Below are positions 1 to 6,371 of a stretch of DNA of 6,621 bases, piece after piece (position 1 is the first letter of the stretch; every line of letters begins with the position of its first letter). The DNA comes from an uncultured Ruminococcus sp. (lineage in GTDB: Bacteria > Bacillota > Clostridia > Oscillospirales > Ruminococcaceae). The stretch lies in assembly GCA_937898375.1 (NCBI GenBank), contig CALEJX010000399.1:1-6621 (forward strand). The letters run 5' to 3'. The translations under genes were made by a program, and so were the position numbers. The notes below the pieces were generated by a model that was not told the DNA's origin, ran no database searches, and worked only from the letters and a program-made list of their open reading frames with translations.

Positions 1-7
1 TATTTTT

Positions 8-39
8 GAAACGCCGCTTTCTGTCTCTTGCGGCGTTTC
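8..39 (+). terminator. Probable intrinsic terminator hairpin at left edge
   Basis: A perfect 10-bp stem (GAAACGCCGC at 8-17, GCGGCGTTTC at 30-39) encloses a 12-nt pyrimidine-rich loop. On the plus strand it is followed by GCCTTTTATT, a modest T-rich run, so it would end a plus-strand gene lying left of the window. On the minus strand the beta-glucosidase gene ends at 76 and reads into the same hairpin, but there the stem is followed by AAAAATA, not by T residues. Use as a bidirectional terminator between convergent genes is possible but less well supported in the minus direction. Confidence 0.6.
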
Positions 40-75
40 GCCTTTTATTCTGTCTGACTTGCTGTCCATAAGTGA

Positions 76-2346
76 TTATTTTTCTGCAAGCATTTCGTTG
101 AGATTTTCCACCATTTCTGACATCTTAGCTCTCGTTATCTCAGGAATGTTCGTGAATGTAACAAGCGTCCTAAGCGGCATATCTCTTATCATAGACTCCT
201 GCATTTCCTTTGCGGAAGCTCCCAGATCGTCAGAAGCCGTGTCGCCAAAGCCGCAATCTATCTGATCGAATATCTCCTTGAACATTGCTTTGCCCTCAGG
301 GATAGAATTTATTTCGCCACAAGTGGTGTTCAGTGTGAAATGTACAGGGAGCTTTGTGTCGGAAGATACATAAACAGAAGCCGAAAGTCTGATATCTCTT
401 GAAGAAGAGCCTGCCCCGATAATAAACTCGCCGTATTCAACGAACCAATCGTGGATATCAGGCTCATAGTATGCGAACGAACGCTTGTCAAGGTGGAACA
501 CAGCCTTTTTGGTCTCGCCTGCTTTAAGGAAAAGCTTCTCAAAGCCTTTAAGCTCACGAACAGGTCTGCGCACTGAGCTTTCCTTGTCGGAAACATAAAG
601 CTGAACTACCTCCATGCCGGCTCTGTCCCCAGTGTTTGTTACGTCCACCTTAACTGTCAACGTCTTGTCGTCCTTTATCTCGTTTTCTGAAATGGTGAGA
701 TTACTGTATTCAAACGTTGTGTATGAAAGTCCGTGACCGAACGGAAACAGCGGCTTTATACCTTTTTCATCATAGTATCTGTATCCCACGAAAATGCCCT
801 CGGCATAGTCAACATCGTCCATATTTCCCGGGAAATTAAGATAAGACGGATTGTGAGAAAGCTTCTCAGGGAAAGTTTCCGCAAGCTTTCCGCTAGGATT
901 GGCATCTCCAAAGAGCAGAGCCTTTTCAGCCGTGCCGACGTTCTGACCGCCAAGATACATTTCAAGTATGCCCTTTACCTTATCTGCAAACGGCATTTCA
1001 ACAGTCGAGCCGTTGTGGAGCACGATAACAACGTTCTTGTTCACCTTTGCGACTTCATCAATGAGTTTGAGCTGGCAATCAGGCATTCTCATATGCTTCC
1101 TGTCAAAGCCCTCAGATTCAAAGCTTTCAGGCAAGCCTGCAAAAATAACGGCAACGTCGCTGCTCTTTGCAAGCTCCACAGCTTCATCAAGAAGCTCGTC
1201 AACAGTTTCGTCAGGGTCGGTAACGAAACCTTGAGCATATGTAATATTATCCATGCCCTTGACAGCTTCAAGAGCAGATGTTACCTTGAATGAGTTTATG
1301 TGAGAGCTTCCGCCGCCCTGATAACGTGGCTTGTCGGCAAATTCACCAATAAAAGCTATCTTTGCAGACTTGTCAAGGGGCAGTATCTTATCATCATTTT
1401 TAAGCAATACTGCACATTCAGATTCTATCTTGCCTGCAAGGTCATGCTGTTTCTCTTTGTCCCATTTTGTTGCAGGGGCATAGCCGTCCTCGGCTTTCTG
1501 AATAAGTGTAAGCACGTTTCTCACAGCCTTGTCAAGGTCTTTCATGGAAAGAGTGCCGTTGTTTACGGCTTCTATGATAAGCTCGTCATTCTTGCCATTG
1601 CTGGTAGGCATTTCAAGGTCAAGTCCTGCGGCTATGCCAAGGGGTCTGTCATCAACTGCACCCCAATCGCTTACAACAAGACCCTCATAGCCCCATTCGT
1701 TTCTAAGTATATCAGTGAGCAGAAGCTTGTTTTGTGAGGAATATTCGCCGTTTATGCGGTTGTATGAACACATCACTGTCCAAGGTTTTGCTTCCTTGAC
1801 AGGTGTTTCAAAAGCGCTTAAATATATCTCATGGAACGTTCTCTCATCAACGTTGGCAGAGTAGCTCATACGTCTTGTTTCCTGATTGTTCATTGCGAAG
1901 TGCTTCAGTGAAGTTCCAACACCTTTGCTCTGAACGCCTTTTATGTGTGCTGTGGCAAGCTGTGAAGCAAGATATGGGTCTTCTGAGAAGTATTCAAAGT
2001 TTCTGCCGCAAAGCGGTGAACGCTTTATGTTACAGCCTGGGCCTAGGATAACAGAAACGTCCTCCGCCTGACACTCCTCTCCCAGAGCCTTGCCCAATGT
2101 GGTGAGCAGCTTTCTGTCAAAAGAGCAGGCAAGTGCGCAGGCACATGGGAAGCATACCGCCTTGATAGCTTCGTTAGGATTGTCTGTATCATCACGCATT
2201 TTTCTAAGTCCGTGAGGACCGTCAGACACCATTATGCTAGGTATATCCAGCCTTTTTATCTCCTCAGTGTGCCAGAAATCAGAGCCTGAGCACAATGAAG
2301 CTTTTTCTTCAAGTGTGAGTTCTTTCAAAATCTTGTCTATGTTCAT
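76..2346 (-). CDS. bglB: Cytosolic GH3 beta-glucosidase (BglB type)
   Basis: The 756-residue protein is a glycoside hydrolase family 3 enzyme expected to release glucose from the non-reducing end of cellobiose, cello-oligosaccharides or aryl-glucosides by a retaining mechanism. The N-terminal barrel spans about 10-290 and carries SDGPHGLR (41-48), the Lys148-His149 substrate-binding pair, and VVSDW with the expected nucleophile Asp227. The alpha/beta sandwich spans about 310-540 and carries SEGFDR (411-416), where Glu412 is the likely acid/base. A fibronectin-III-like domain follows (about 560-655), then a roughly 95-residue, probably helical tail. There is no signal peptide and no PA14 insert, so it should act on imported sugars. 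Length and domain order recall Clostridium thermocellum BglB (about 755 residues, from memory). The ATG start is supported by AGAGG at 2355-2359, 8 nt upstream. The gene is intact. Substrate preference (glucoside or xyloside) cannot be settled from sequence alone. Confidence 0.93.
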   Translation of the reverse strand: MNIDKILKELTLEEKASLCSGSDFWHTEEIKRLDIPSIMVSDGPHGLRKMRDDTDNPNEAIKAVCFPCACALACSFDRKLLTTLGKALGEECQAEDVSVILGPGCNIKRSPLCGRNFEYFSEDPYLASQLATAHIKGVQSKGVGTSLKHFAMNNQETRRMSYSANVDERTFHEIYLSAFETPVKEAKPWTVMCSYNRINGEYSSQNKLLLTDILRNEWGYEGLVVSDWGAVDDRPLGIAAGLDLEMPTSNGKNDELIIEAVNNGTLSMKDLDKAVRNVLTLIQKAEDGYAPATKWDKEKQHDLAGKIESECAVLLKNDDKILPLDKSAKIAFIGEFADKPRYQGGGSSHINSFKVTSALEAVKGMDNITYAQGFVTDPDETVDELLDEAVELAKSSDVAVIFAGLPESFESEGFDRKHMRMPDCQLKLIDEVAKVNKNVVIVLHNGSTVEMPFADKVKGILEMYLGGQNVGTAEKALLFGDANPSGKLAETFPEKLSHNPSYLNFPGNMDDVDYAEGIFVGYRYYDEKGIKPLFPFGHGLSYTTFEYSNLTISENEIKDDKTLTVKVDVTNTGDRAGMEVVQLYVSDKESSVRRPVRELKGFEKLFLKAGETKKAVFHLDKRSFAYYEPDIHDWFVEYGEFIIGAGSSSRDIRLSASVYVSSDTKLPVHFTLNTTCGEINSIPEGKAMFKEIFDQIDCGFGDTASDDLGASAKEMQESMIRDMPLRTLVTFTNIPEITRAKMSEMVENLNEMLAEK

Positions 2347-2367
2347 TGTGAAAACCTCTTTTCTATA

Positions 2368-2379
2368 AAACTATAGTTT
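2368..2379. repeat. 12-bp perfect palindrome at the bglB start site
   Basis: AAACTATAGTTT is a perfect 12-bp palindrome at the predicted transcription start of the beta-glucosidase gene, between the -10 box and the ribosome binding site. Its position suits a repressor operator. The AT-rich composition means chance occurrence cannot be excluded. Confidence 0.35.
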
Positions 2380-2380
2380 G

Positions 2381-2389
2381 ATTGTAACA
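2381..2389 (-). promoter_or_regulatory. Extended -10 promoter of bglB
   Basis: On the minus strand TGT-TACAAT forms an extended -10 element about 35 nt upstream of the beta-glucosidase start codon, with transcription expected to begin near 2374. No good -35 hexamer lies 16-18 bp upstream, which is common for extended -10 promoters. It lies in the 80-bp gap after the YaiI gene, so the glucosidase can be transcribed separately from the upstream pair. No GC-rich terminator is present in that gap, so readthrough from upstream is also possible. Confidence 0.5.
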
Positions 2390-2393
2390 CAAT
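2381..2393. repeat. ATTGT-AAC-ACAAT inverted repeat over the bglB -10 box
   Basis: A 5-bp inverted repeat with a 3-bp spacer coincides with the TACAAT -10 element of the beta-glucosidase promoter. It sits one base from the neighbouring 12-bp palindrome. Together they could form a composite operator, but the arms are short and partly fixed by the -10 sequence itself. Confidence 0.25.
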
Positions 2394-2426
2394 TTTCTGC
2401 GAAATTCTATATATTTTGTGCATATT

Positions 2427-2873
2427 TTACATAAAATTAATATTATCTTCGATCAGTTTAGTGAGAGCTGCCTTGAAATCCTCGTCCTGCTGTTTGGTAC
2501 GCTTTGGCGGACCTTTGAGCCTGCCGCCGCTTCTTCGTATCTTCTTTGCAGTATGCCTTGATAGGAGAAGTGCGTCAATGTTGGAGCTGTCATATATCCT
2601 GCCGTTTTGGTCGAGAGCAAGAACGTTTCTTGCAAGGCACATCGCCGCAAGCCCGTAATCCTGCGTCACGGCGATATCGCCCTTTTGCGCAATGTTCACA
2701 AGCTTCATGTCGGCGCTGTCTGCTCCTTTGTCAACAGTTATCACCTTGGCATAGTCAGAGCTGAAAATGTGCGAGCTGTCGCAAACTATGATACATTCAA
2801 GCCCATGGCTTTTGCTTATAGAAACGGCAATATTCGTAACAGGACAGCCGTCGGCGTCAATAAGTATCCTCAC
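2427..2873 (-). CDS. YaiI/YqxD family (DUF188, UPF0178) protein
   Basis: This 148-residue protein belongs to the widespread YaiI/YqxD family, whose biochemical role is not established; from memory the fold has been grouped with PIN-like nucleases. Family landmarks are visible: the N-terminal DADGCP (6-11) with Asp6 and Asp8, GADSAD (50-55), GDIAVTQD (65-72), a basic glycine-rich segment around 110-125, and the closing RTKQQDEDF (125-133). The acidic residues at the strand ends would suit metal binding. The start is GTG, supported by AGAGGG at 2883-2888. Start and upstream stop overlap as GTGA, so translation is probably coupled to the HD-domain gene. The length is normal for the family, and no membrane segment or signal peptide is seen. 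A nuclease role is inference. Confidence 0.9.
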   Translation of the reverse strand: MRILIDADGCPVTNIAVSISKSHGLECIIVCDSSHIFSSDYAKVITVDKGADSADMKLVNIAQKGDIAVTQDYGLAAMCLARNVLALDQNGRIYDSSNIDALLLSRHTAKKIRRSGGRLKGPPKRTKQQDEDFKAALTKLIEDNINFM

Positions 2874-3469
2874 GCCTTGCCGCCCTCTATATAAAAGGTA
2901 GACTCCATATCTGCAATGTGTGTCGCCAGCGCAAGAGGGTACATTTCAAGGGCAAGACCGATATTATTCTTGTTTTCTTCCCCTGAAAATCCCATGTGCC
3001 AGCGTATAGCCATTGCTTCCTCACGGGTCAGGCGCATATAGCTGCTGACTATGTAAACAGACTTTTCGCCGTGACCATAAGGCAGTGTTTCGTGAAATTC
3101 ATAGTATGGAACTTTCTCCCACACACCCTGCTCATTCTTGGCATTGCGGTAGCTTACTCTGTAAAGATTTACCTTGCAGATGTCGTGAAGCAGTGAAACG
3201 ATAGCAATACTTTCGTCAGAATATTCCATGTGGTAATCTTCCTTTACACGCTCACGCTCCAGATAGCTTTTCAGGCATTCGTAAACGTGTATGCTGTGTT
3301 CGCATAAGCCGCCCTCGTATGCCCCGTGATATCTTGTGGAGGCAGGCGCAACAAAGAAGTCGCTGCTTTCTGAAAGCAGATAATTGAGAAGCTTTTCCGA
3401 ACCTGGGCGCTTTATGTTTCCTGTGTAGATCTCAACAAATTTGTCTTTAAGTTCTGTTACCTTTGACAT
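2870..3469 (-). CDS. HD-domain metal-dependent phosphohydrolase
   Basis: The 199-residue protein carries a complete HD-superfamily metal site: GGLCEHS with His58, LLHDICK with His95-Asp96, GHGEKS with His133, RWHMG with His158, and HIADMES with Asp187. The spacing and the HGAYEGGL entry motif (48-55) resemble the HD half of YhaM-type 3'-5' exoribonucleases, but the N-terminal OB-fold domain of YhaM is absent and only about 45 residues precede the domain. A nuclease or nucleotide phosphohydrolase role is therefore plausible; the substrate is unknown. The start is well supported: ATG preceded by AGGAGGT with a 6-nt spacer (GGAGG is the complement of 3476-3480). It is the first gene of the minus-strand cluster and overlaps the YaiI-family gene by 4 bp. 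No membrane or signal segment is seen. Confidence 0.85.
   Translation of the reverse strand: MSKVTELKDKFVEIYTGNIKRPGSEKLLNYLLSESSDFFVAPASTRYHGAYEGGLCEHSIHVYECLKSYLERERVKEDYHMEYSDESIAIVSLLHDICKVNLYRVSYRNAKNEQGVWEKVPYYEFHETLPYGHGEKSVYIVSSYMRLTREEAMAIRWHMGFSGEENKNNIGLALEMYPLALATHIADMESTFYIEGGKA
2883..2888 (-). promoter_or_regulatory. Ribosome binding site deciding the GTG start of the YaiI gene
   Basis: AGAGGG on the minus strand lies 9 nt upstream of the GTG codon at 2873-2871, inside the end of the HD-domain gene. It supports this non-ATG start, which aligns the protein with the usual N terminus of the family (MRILIDADGCP). Confidence 0.7.
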
Positions 3470-3532
3470 AATGGACCTCCTGTAAAAATATTATATTATG
3501 ATAAGTTTTAGCGTTTTAGTTTTGCTGACCTA

Positions 3533-3541
3533 ATTATAACA
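3533..3541 (-). promoter_or_regulatory. Extended -10 promoter of the HD-YaiI operon
   Basis: TGT-TATAAT on the minus strand is a perfect -10 hexamer with the TGn extension. The expected start near 3526 gives a leader of about 57 nt. The -35 region is poor (TGTTAA at 17 bp). The leader contains two copies of GTTTTAG, read on the plus strand (3505-3511 and 3513-3519), spaced 8 bp apart. Confidence 0.6.
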
Positions 3542-3576
3542 TATTTTTTTCGAGTTTAACAGTACTTTTCGCTAAT

Positions 3577-3608
3577 TTTTGCATTTGCTATTGCTTTTTC
3601 ATGCAAAA
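3577..3608. repeat. 8-bp dyad flanking the glmS -35 box
   Basis: TTTTGCAT (3577-3584) and ATGCAAAA (3601-3608) are perfect inverted repeats separated by 16 bp. The dyad centre lies on the TTGCTT -35 hexamer of the predicted glmS promoter, and the arms are 24 bp apart centre to centre, a little over two helical turns. This suits a dimeric regulator binding around the -35 site. It lies upstream of the predicted start site, so it would act as DNA and not as an RNA hairpin. Confidence 0.4.
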
Positions 3609-3619
3609 TGTGATATGAT
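3591..3619 (+). promoter_or_regulatory. Predicted glmS promoter
   Basis: TTGCTT (3591-3596), a 17-bp spacer and TATGAT (3614-3619), with a TGA extension just before the -10 box. Transcription would start near 3626 and give an AT-rich leader of about 90 nt. The leader shows no strong hairpin, no terminator and no recognisable glmS ribozyme. Together with the minus-strand promoter this accounts for the 245-bp gap between the divergent genes. Confidence 0.6.
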
Positions 3620-3714
3620 ATATTATATTTATACGAGAACAGTTTGGAAAAATATAAGAAATTTAATGATATTTAACAAATTAAACAGATAAGAATGAAA
3701 GGAGCTGTTTATCC

Positions 3715-5535
3715 ATGTGCGGAATAGTAGGCTATGTGGGAAAAAAGGATTGCACAAAGGTGCTGCTCGACTCACTGTCAAAGCTTGAATACAGAGGTTA
3801 TGATTCAGCAGGAATAGCTGTTTTTGAGGACGATGTTATCAAAACAAAAAAGACAAAGGGCAGACTTGCTGACCTTGAAGAAAAGCTCAAAAGAGAGGGT
3901 TGGCTAAATGGTACTTGCGGCATAGGTCACACACGCTGGGCTACACACGGCGAGCCGTCTGATATAAATTCACACCCTCACGGAAATGCTAATCTTTCTA
4001 TAGTTCATAATGGTATAATCGAAAACTACAGAACTATCAAGGATTTCCTGCTAAAAAAGGGCTATACCTTTGAGTCTCAGACAGATACAGAAACAGTTGC
4101 AAAGCTTCTTGACTATTACTATGAGGGCGACCCTATGGCGGCGATACAGAAAGTTCTTGGAGAGATAGAAGGCTCTTATGCTCTCGGTATCATATTCAAG
4201 GATTTTCCAAGAAGAATATATGCAGTGAGAAAGGATTCTCCGCTTATCGTGGCAGTTGGTGAGGACGAAGCTTTCATAGCTTCTGACGTGCCTGCAATAC
4301 TTAAGTATACAAAGAATTACTATCTTCTTGACGAAAACGAGATAGCCGTTCTTGATGACGGCAAAGCAGAGTTCTTTGACGTTCACGGAATGCATGTTGA
4401 GAAAGAGATGCTCGTTGCTGACTTTGACATGGAAGCCGCTGAAAAGGGCGGATATGCTCACTTTATGCTCAAAGAGATACACGAACAGCCAACAGCTATA
4501 AAGACAACTATCACACCAAGAATAGTTGACGGAATGCCAAACCTTGAAGAATGTGGTCTTACATATGACAAGCTCAAAGGCTATAACAACATATTCGTTG
4601 TTGCCTGCGGTACTGCTATGCATGCAGGTCTTGTGGGCAAGTATGTGCTTGAAAAGATAGGCAGGATACCTGTCACAGTTGATATGGCTTCTGAGTTCAG
4701 ATACAGAGACCCTATCATCGCAAAGGGCGACCTTGTTATACTTGTTTCACAGTCAGGCGAAACCGCCGATACTCTTGCAGCCCTTAGAATGGCTAAAGAG
4801 AGGGGTGCTGAAACACTTTCTATCGTAAACGTAAAAGGTTCGTCTATCGCAAGAGAGTCTGACATGGTGCTTTACACCCATGCAGGTCCTGAGATATCCG
4901 TAGCTTCCACAAAGGCTTATATCGTTCAGCTTTCTGTATTCTATCTTCTGAGCTTTGCAATCGCATACGCTCATGGTGCGATCTCAAAAGAGGAGTGCAT
5001 GAGACTTACAGCAGAGCTTCAGAACGTTCCTAATATGCTTGAAGTCGTTCTTAAAACACCTGACAATTGTCAGTATGTTGCTTCACAGCTTGTAAACAAG
5101 GAAAATCTTCTTTATATCGGAAGAGGTCTTGACTATGCCCTTTCAATGGAAGGTTCATTGAAGCTTAAAGAGATATCATATATCCACTCTGAGTCATATG
5201 CCGCAGGCGAGCTTAAGCATGGTACTATCTCACTGGTAACAAACAATATGCCTGTTATCGCAGTTGCAACACAGAGAGAGCTTCTTGACAAGACTATAAG
5301 CAACGTCAAGGAAGTTAAGGCAAGAGGAGCATATGTTATCCTTGTTACTCACGGATATATCAACGTTGATGATGAGGTGGCAGATTATAAGATAGATCTG
5401 CCGACAATAGACGATCTGCTCATGCCTATGCTGACAGTCGTTCCTTTGCAGCTTATTGCTTACTATACCTCGGTCCTCAGAGGTAACGATGTTGACAAGC
5501 CGAGAAACCTTGCAAAATCAGTTACAGTTGAATAA
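3715..5535 (+). CDS. glmS: Glutamine-fructose-6-phosphate aminotransferase (isomerizing)
   Basis: GlmS converts fructose-6-phosphate and glutamine to glucosamine-6-phosphate and glutamate, the first committed step to UDP-GlcNAc for peptidoglycan, in the cytoplasm. The 606-residue length is normal (E. coli about 609). The N-terminal glutaminase domain (1 to about 220) begins MCGIVGYVG, with Cys2 becoming the N-terminal nucleophile; GHTRWATHGEP (71-81), HNGIIENY (98-105) and Asp124 match the glutamine pocket. Two SIS sugar-phosphate domains follow (about 290-420 and 460-590), with SQSGET (345-350), the Lys485-Glu486 and His502 catalytic positions, and the C-terminal tail DKPRNLAKSVTVE containing Lys601. 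AAAGGAG at 3698-3704 lies 10 nt upstream of the ATG, and Cys2 fixes the start. The gene is intact and divergent from the HD-domain operon. It may be cotranscribed with the HAD gene 53 bp downstream. Confidence 0.98.
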   Translation: MCGIVGYVGKKDCTKVLLDSLSKLEYRGYDSAGIAVFEDDVIKTKKTKGRLADLEEKLKREGWLNGTCGIGHTRWATHGEPSDINSHPHGNANLSIVHNGIIENYRTIKDFLLKKGYTFESQTDTETVAKLLDYYYEGDPMAAIQKVLGEIEGSYALGIIFKDFPRRIYAVRKDSPLIVAVGEDEAFIASDVPAILKYTKNYYLLDENEIAVLDDGKAEFFDVHGMHVEKEMLVADFDMEAAEKGGYAHFMLKEIHEQPTAIKTTITPRIVDGMPNLEECGLTYDKLKGYNNIFVVACGTAMHAGLVGKYVLEKIGRIPVTVDMASEFRYRDPIIAKGDLVILVSQSGETADTLAALRMAKERGAETLSIVNVKGSSIARESDMVLYTHAGPEISVASTKAYIVQLSVFYLLSFAIAYAHGAISKEECMRLTAELQNVPNMLEVVLKTPDNCQYVASQLVNKENLLYIGRGLDYALSMEGSLKLKEISYIHSESYAAGELKHGTISLVTNNMPVIAVATQRELLDKTISNVKEVKARGAYVILVTHGYINVDDEVADYKIDLPTIDDLLMPMLTVVPLQLIAYYTSVLRGNDVDKPRNLAKSVTVE

Positions 5536-5540
5536 AATAC

Positions 5541-5565
5541 AGGGCAATCCGAAAAGGGTTGCCCT
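5541..5565 (+). terminator. Hairpin between glmS and the HAD gene, weak terminator or attenuator
   Basis: AGGGCAATCC (5541-5550) pairs with GGGTTGCCCT (5556-5565) through 10 bp including one G-T wobble, with a GAAAA loop, beginning 5 nt after the glmS stop codon. The following TGCTGTTTG is only partly T-rich, so termination is probably incomplete and may set the ratio of glmS to the downstream gene. A role in 3'-end protection of the glmS message is equally possible. Confidence 0.55.
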
Positions 5566-5574
5566 TGCTGTTTG

Positions 5575-5582
5575 AAAAGGAG
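5575..5582 (+). promoter_or_regulatory. Ribosome binding site deciding the HAD gene start
   Basis: AAAAGGAG lies 6 nt upstream of the ATG at 5589. This chooses the ATG over the in-frame TTG at 5559, which lies inside the preceding hairpin and would add ten residues unlike the family N terminus. Confidence 0.85.
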
Positions 5583-5588
5583 TTTATT

Positions 5589-6236
5589 ATGAGCAAATAC
5601 AGATATTTTATTTTCGATTTCGACCTCACCCTTGCAGACTCTTCCGAGGGTATTCTAGAGTGCTTTAAGCACGTTTTGAAAGAGTTCGGCTATCCGCCAA
5701 AGGACGATAGGACTATATACAACACCATAGGTCTGACCCTTGTGGACGCTTTCGACCTGCTGACAGACACGCCGAACAATCCTCAGCGTGAGGATATGCG
5801 CAAGGCTTATGTAAAAAAGGCAGACGAAGTAATGGTGAAGAAAACATATTTTTATGACGATACTATCGCTATCTTGCAGACCTTGCAGAATGCAGGAGTA
5901 AAAGTCGGCATAGTTTCCACGAAATATCGCTATAGAATAGTCAATACTTTCAATGAGCAGGCAGGCTCGTTCCCTGTGGATATCATAGTTGGCGGAGAAG
6001 ACGTCACAAAGGCAAAGCCTGACCCGCAGGGACTTGACCTGATAATAGAGCGCTTCGGTGCTGATAAGTCGGATGTGCTTTATATAGGCGACAGCTATAT
6101 CGACGCTGAAACTGCTCAGAACGCAGGGGTAGATTTTGCAGGGGTAACAACAGGTTCGACAACTAAGGAAGATTTTGAGAAATACCCTCATATCTATATA
6201 GGCTCGTCACTGCTGGATATACTTCAGAATATATAA
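5589..6236 (+). CDS. HAD-family hydrolase, phosphoglycolate phosphatase-like
   Basis: The 215-residue protein is a haloacid dehalogenase superfamily phosphatase of the Gph/PpaX/beta-phosphoglucomutase-like group with a helical cap. All four motifs are present: motif I FDFDLT with nucleophile Asp10 and Asp12, motif II IVSTK with Ser110, motif III Lys143 in KAKPDP, and motif IV GDSYID with Asp168 and Asp172. The cap lies between about 17 and 85. Such enzymes dephosphorylate phosphoglycolate, pyrophosphate or sugar phosphates; the substrate cannot be read from the sequence. Its place 53 bp after glmS suggests possible work on a sugar phosphate, but this is inference and Gph-like housekeeping is as likely. 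No promoter is seen in the gap, so expression probably relies on readthrough from glmS. Only a weak AT-rich dyad (6234-6240 with 6252-6258) follows the stop. Confidence 0.9.
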   Translation: MSKYRYFIFDFDLTLADSSEGILECFKHVLKEFGYPPKDDRTIYNTIGLTLVDAFDLLTDTPNNPQREDMRKAYVKKADEVMVKKTYFYDDTIAILQTLQNAGVKVGIVSTKYRYRIVNTFNEQAGSFPVDIIVGGEDVTKAKPDPQGLDLIIERFGADKSDVLYIGDSYIDAETAQNAGVDFAGVTTGSTTKEDFEKYPHIYIGSSLLDILQNI

Positions 6237-6276
6237 AATTTAAGTAAATATAATTTTAAATAAATGTGAAAAACTA

Positions 6277-6305
6277 TTGCTATTTACGGAGCTTGATGTT
6301 ATAAT
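6277..6305 (+). promoter_or_regulatory. Predicted yicC promoter
   Basis: TTGCTA (6277-6282), a 17-bp spacer and a perfect TATAAT (6300-6305), preceded by TGT, make a near-consensus vegetative promoter. A second overlapping TATAAT lies at 6305-6310. Transcription is expected near 6312, leaving about 65 nt of leader before the yicC start. Confidence 0.75.
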
Positions 6306-6315
6306 ATAATTTGAT

Positions 6316-6347
6316 GTACTATGTTAAGTACCAAGCGGATAACATAG
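6316..6347 (+). promoter_or_regulatory. Competing hairpins in the yicC leader
   Basis: CTATGTTA (6319-6326) and TAACATAG (6340-6347) form a perfect 8-bp inverted repeat with a 13-nt loop. GTACT (6316-6320) and AGTAC (6327-6331) form a smaller hairpin with a 6-nt loop that uses part of the same left arm. The two folds cannot coexist. The element lies just after the predicted start site, so it could be an RNA switch, a stability hairpin, or a DNA operator. Confidence 0.45.
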
Positions 6348-6371
6348 ATATTATTATATGAAAGGACGGGT

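Noticed and set aside
733..1293. Plus-strand open frame of 186 codons inside the beta-glucosidase gene
   Set aside because: It lies fully antisense to an intact GH3 gene, shows no family motifs and has no convincing ribosome binding site.
2424..2437. ATTTTA-CA-TAAAAT palindrome at the end of the YaiI gene as a terminator
   Set aside because: It is composed almost entirely of A and T, overlaps the stop codon and has no GC stem, so it is unlikely to terminate transcription.
3505..3519. Short GTTTTAG direct repeats as the start of a CRISPR-like or iteron array
   Set aside because: Only two 7-bp copies in AT-rich leader DNA, with no further units and no associated genes.
4051..4623. Minus-strand open frame of 190 codons inside glmS
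   Set aside because: Antisense shadow of a highly conserved gene; its cysteine- and valine-rich composition is not typical of a real protein and no domain is recognised.
5559..5588. Ten-residue N-terminal extension of the HAD protein from a TTG codon
   Set aside because: The TTG sits in the hairpin after glmS, while the ATG at 5589 has an ideal ribosome binding site and gives the normal family N terminus.
5655..6191. Minus-strand open frame of 178 codons opposite the HAD gene
   Set aside because: Antisense to an intact gene with all four HAD motifs; no recognisable domain or start signal.
6234..6258. AT-rich inverted repeat after the HAD gene as a terminator
   Set aside because: The 7-bp stem contains only A-T pairs with an 11-nt loop, too weak to call.
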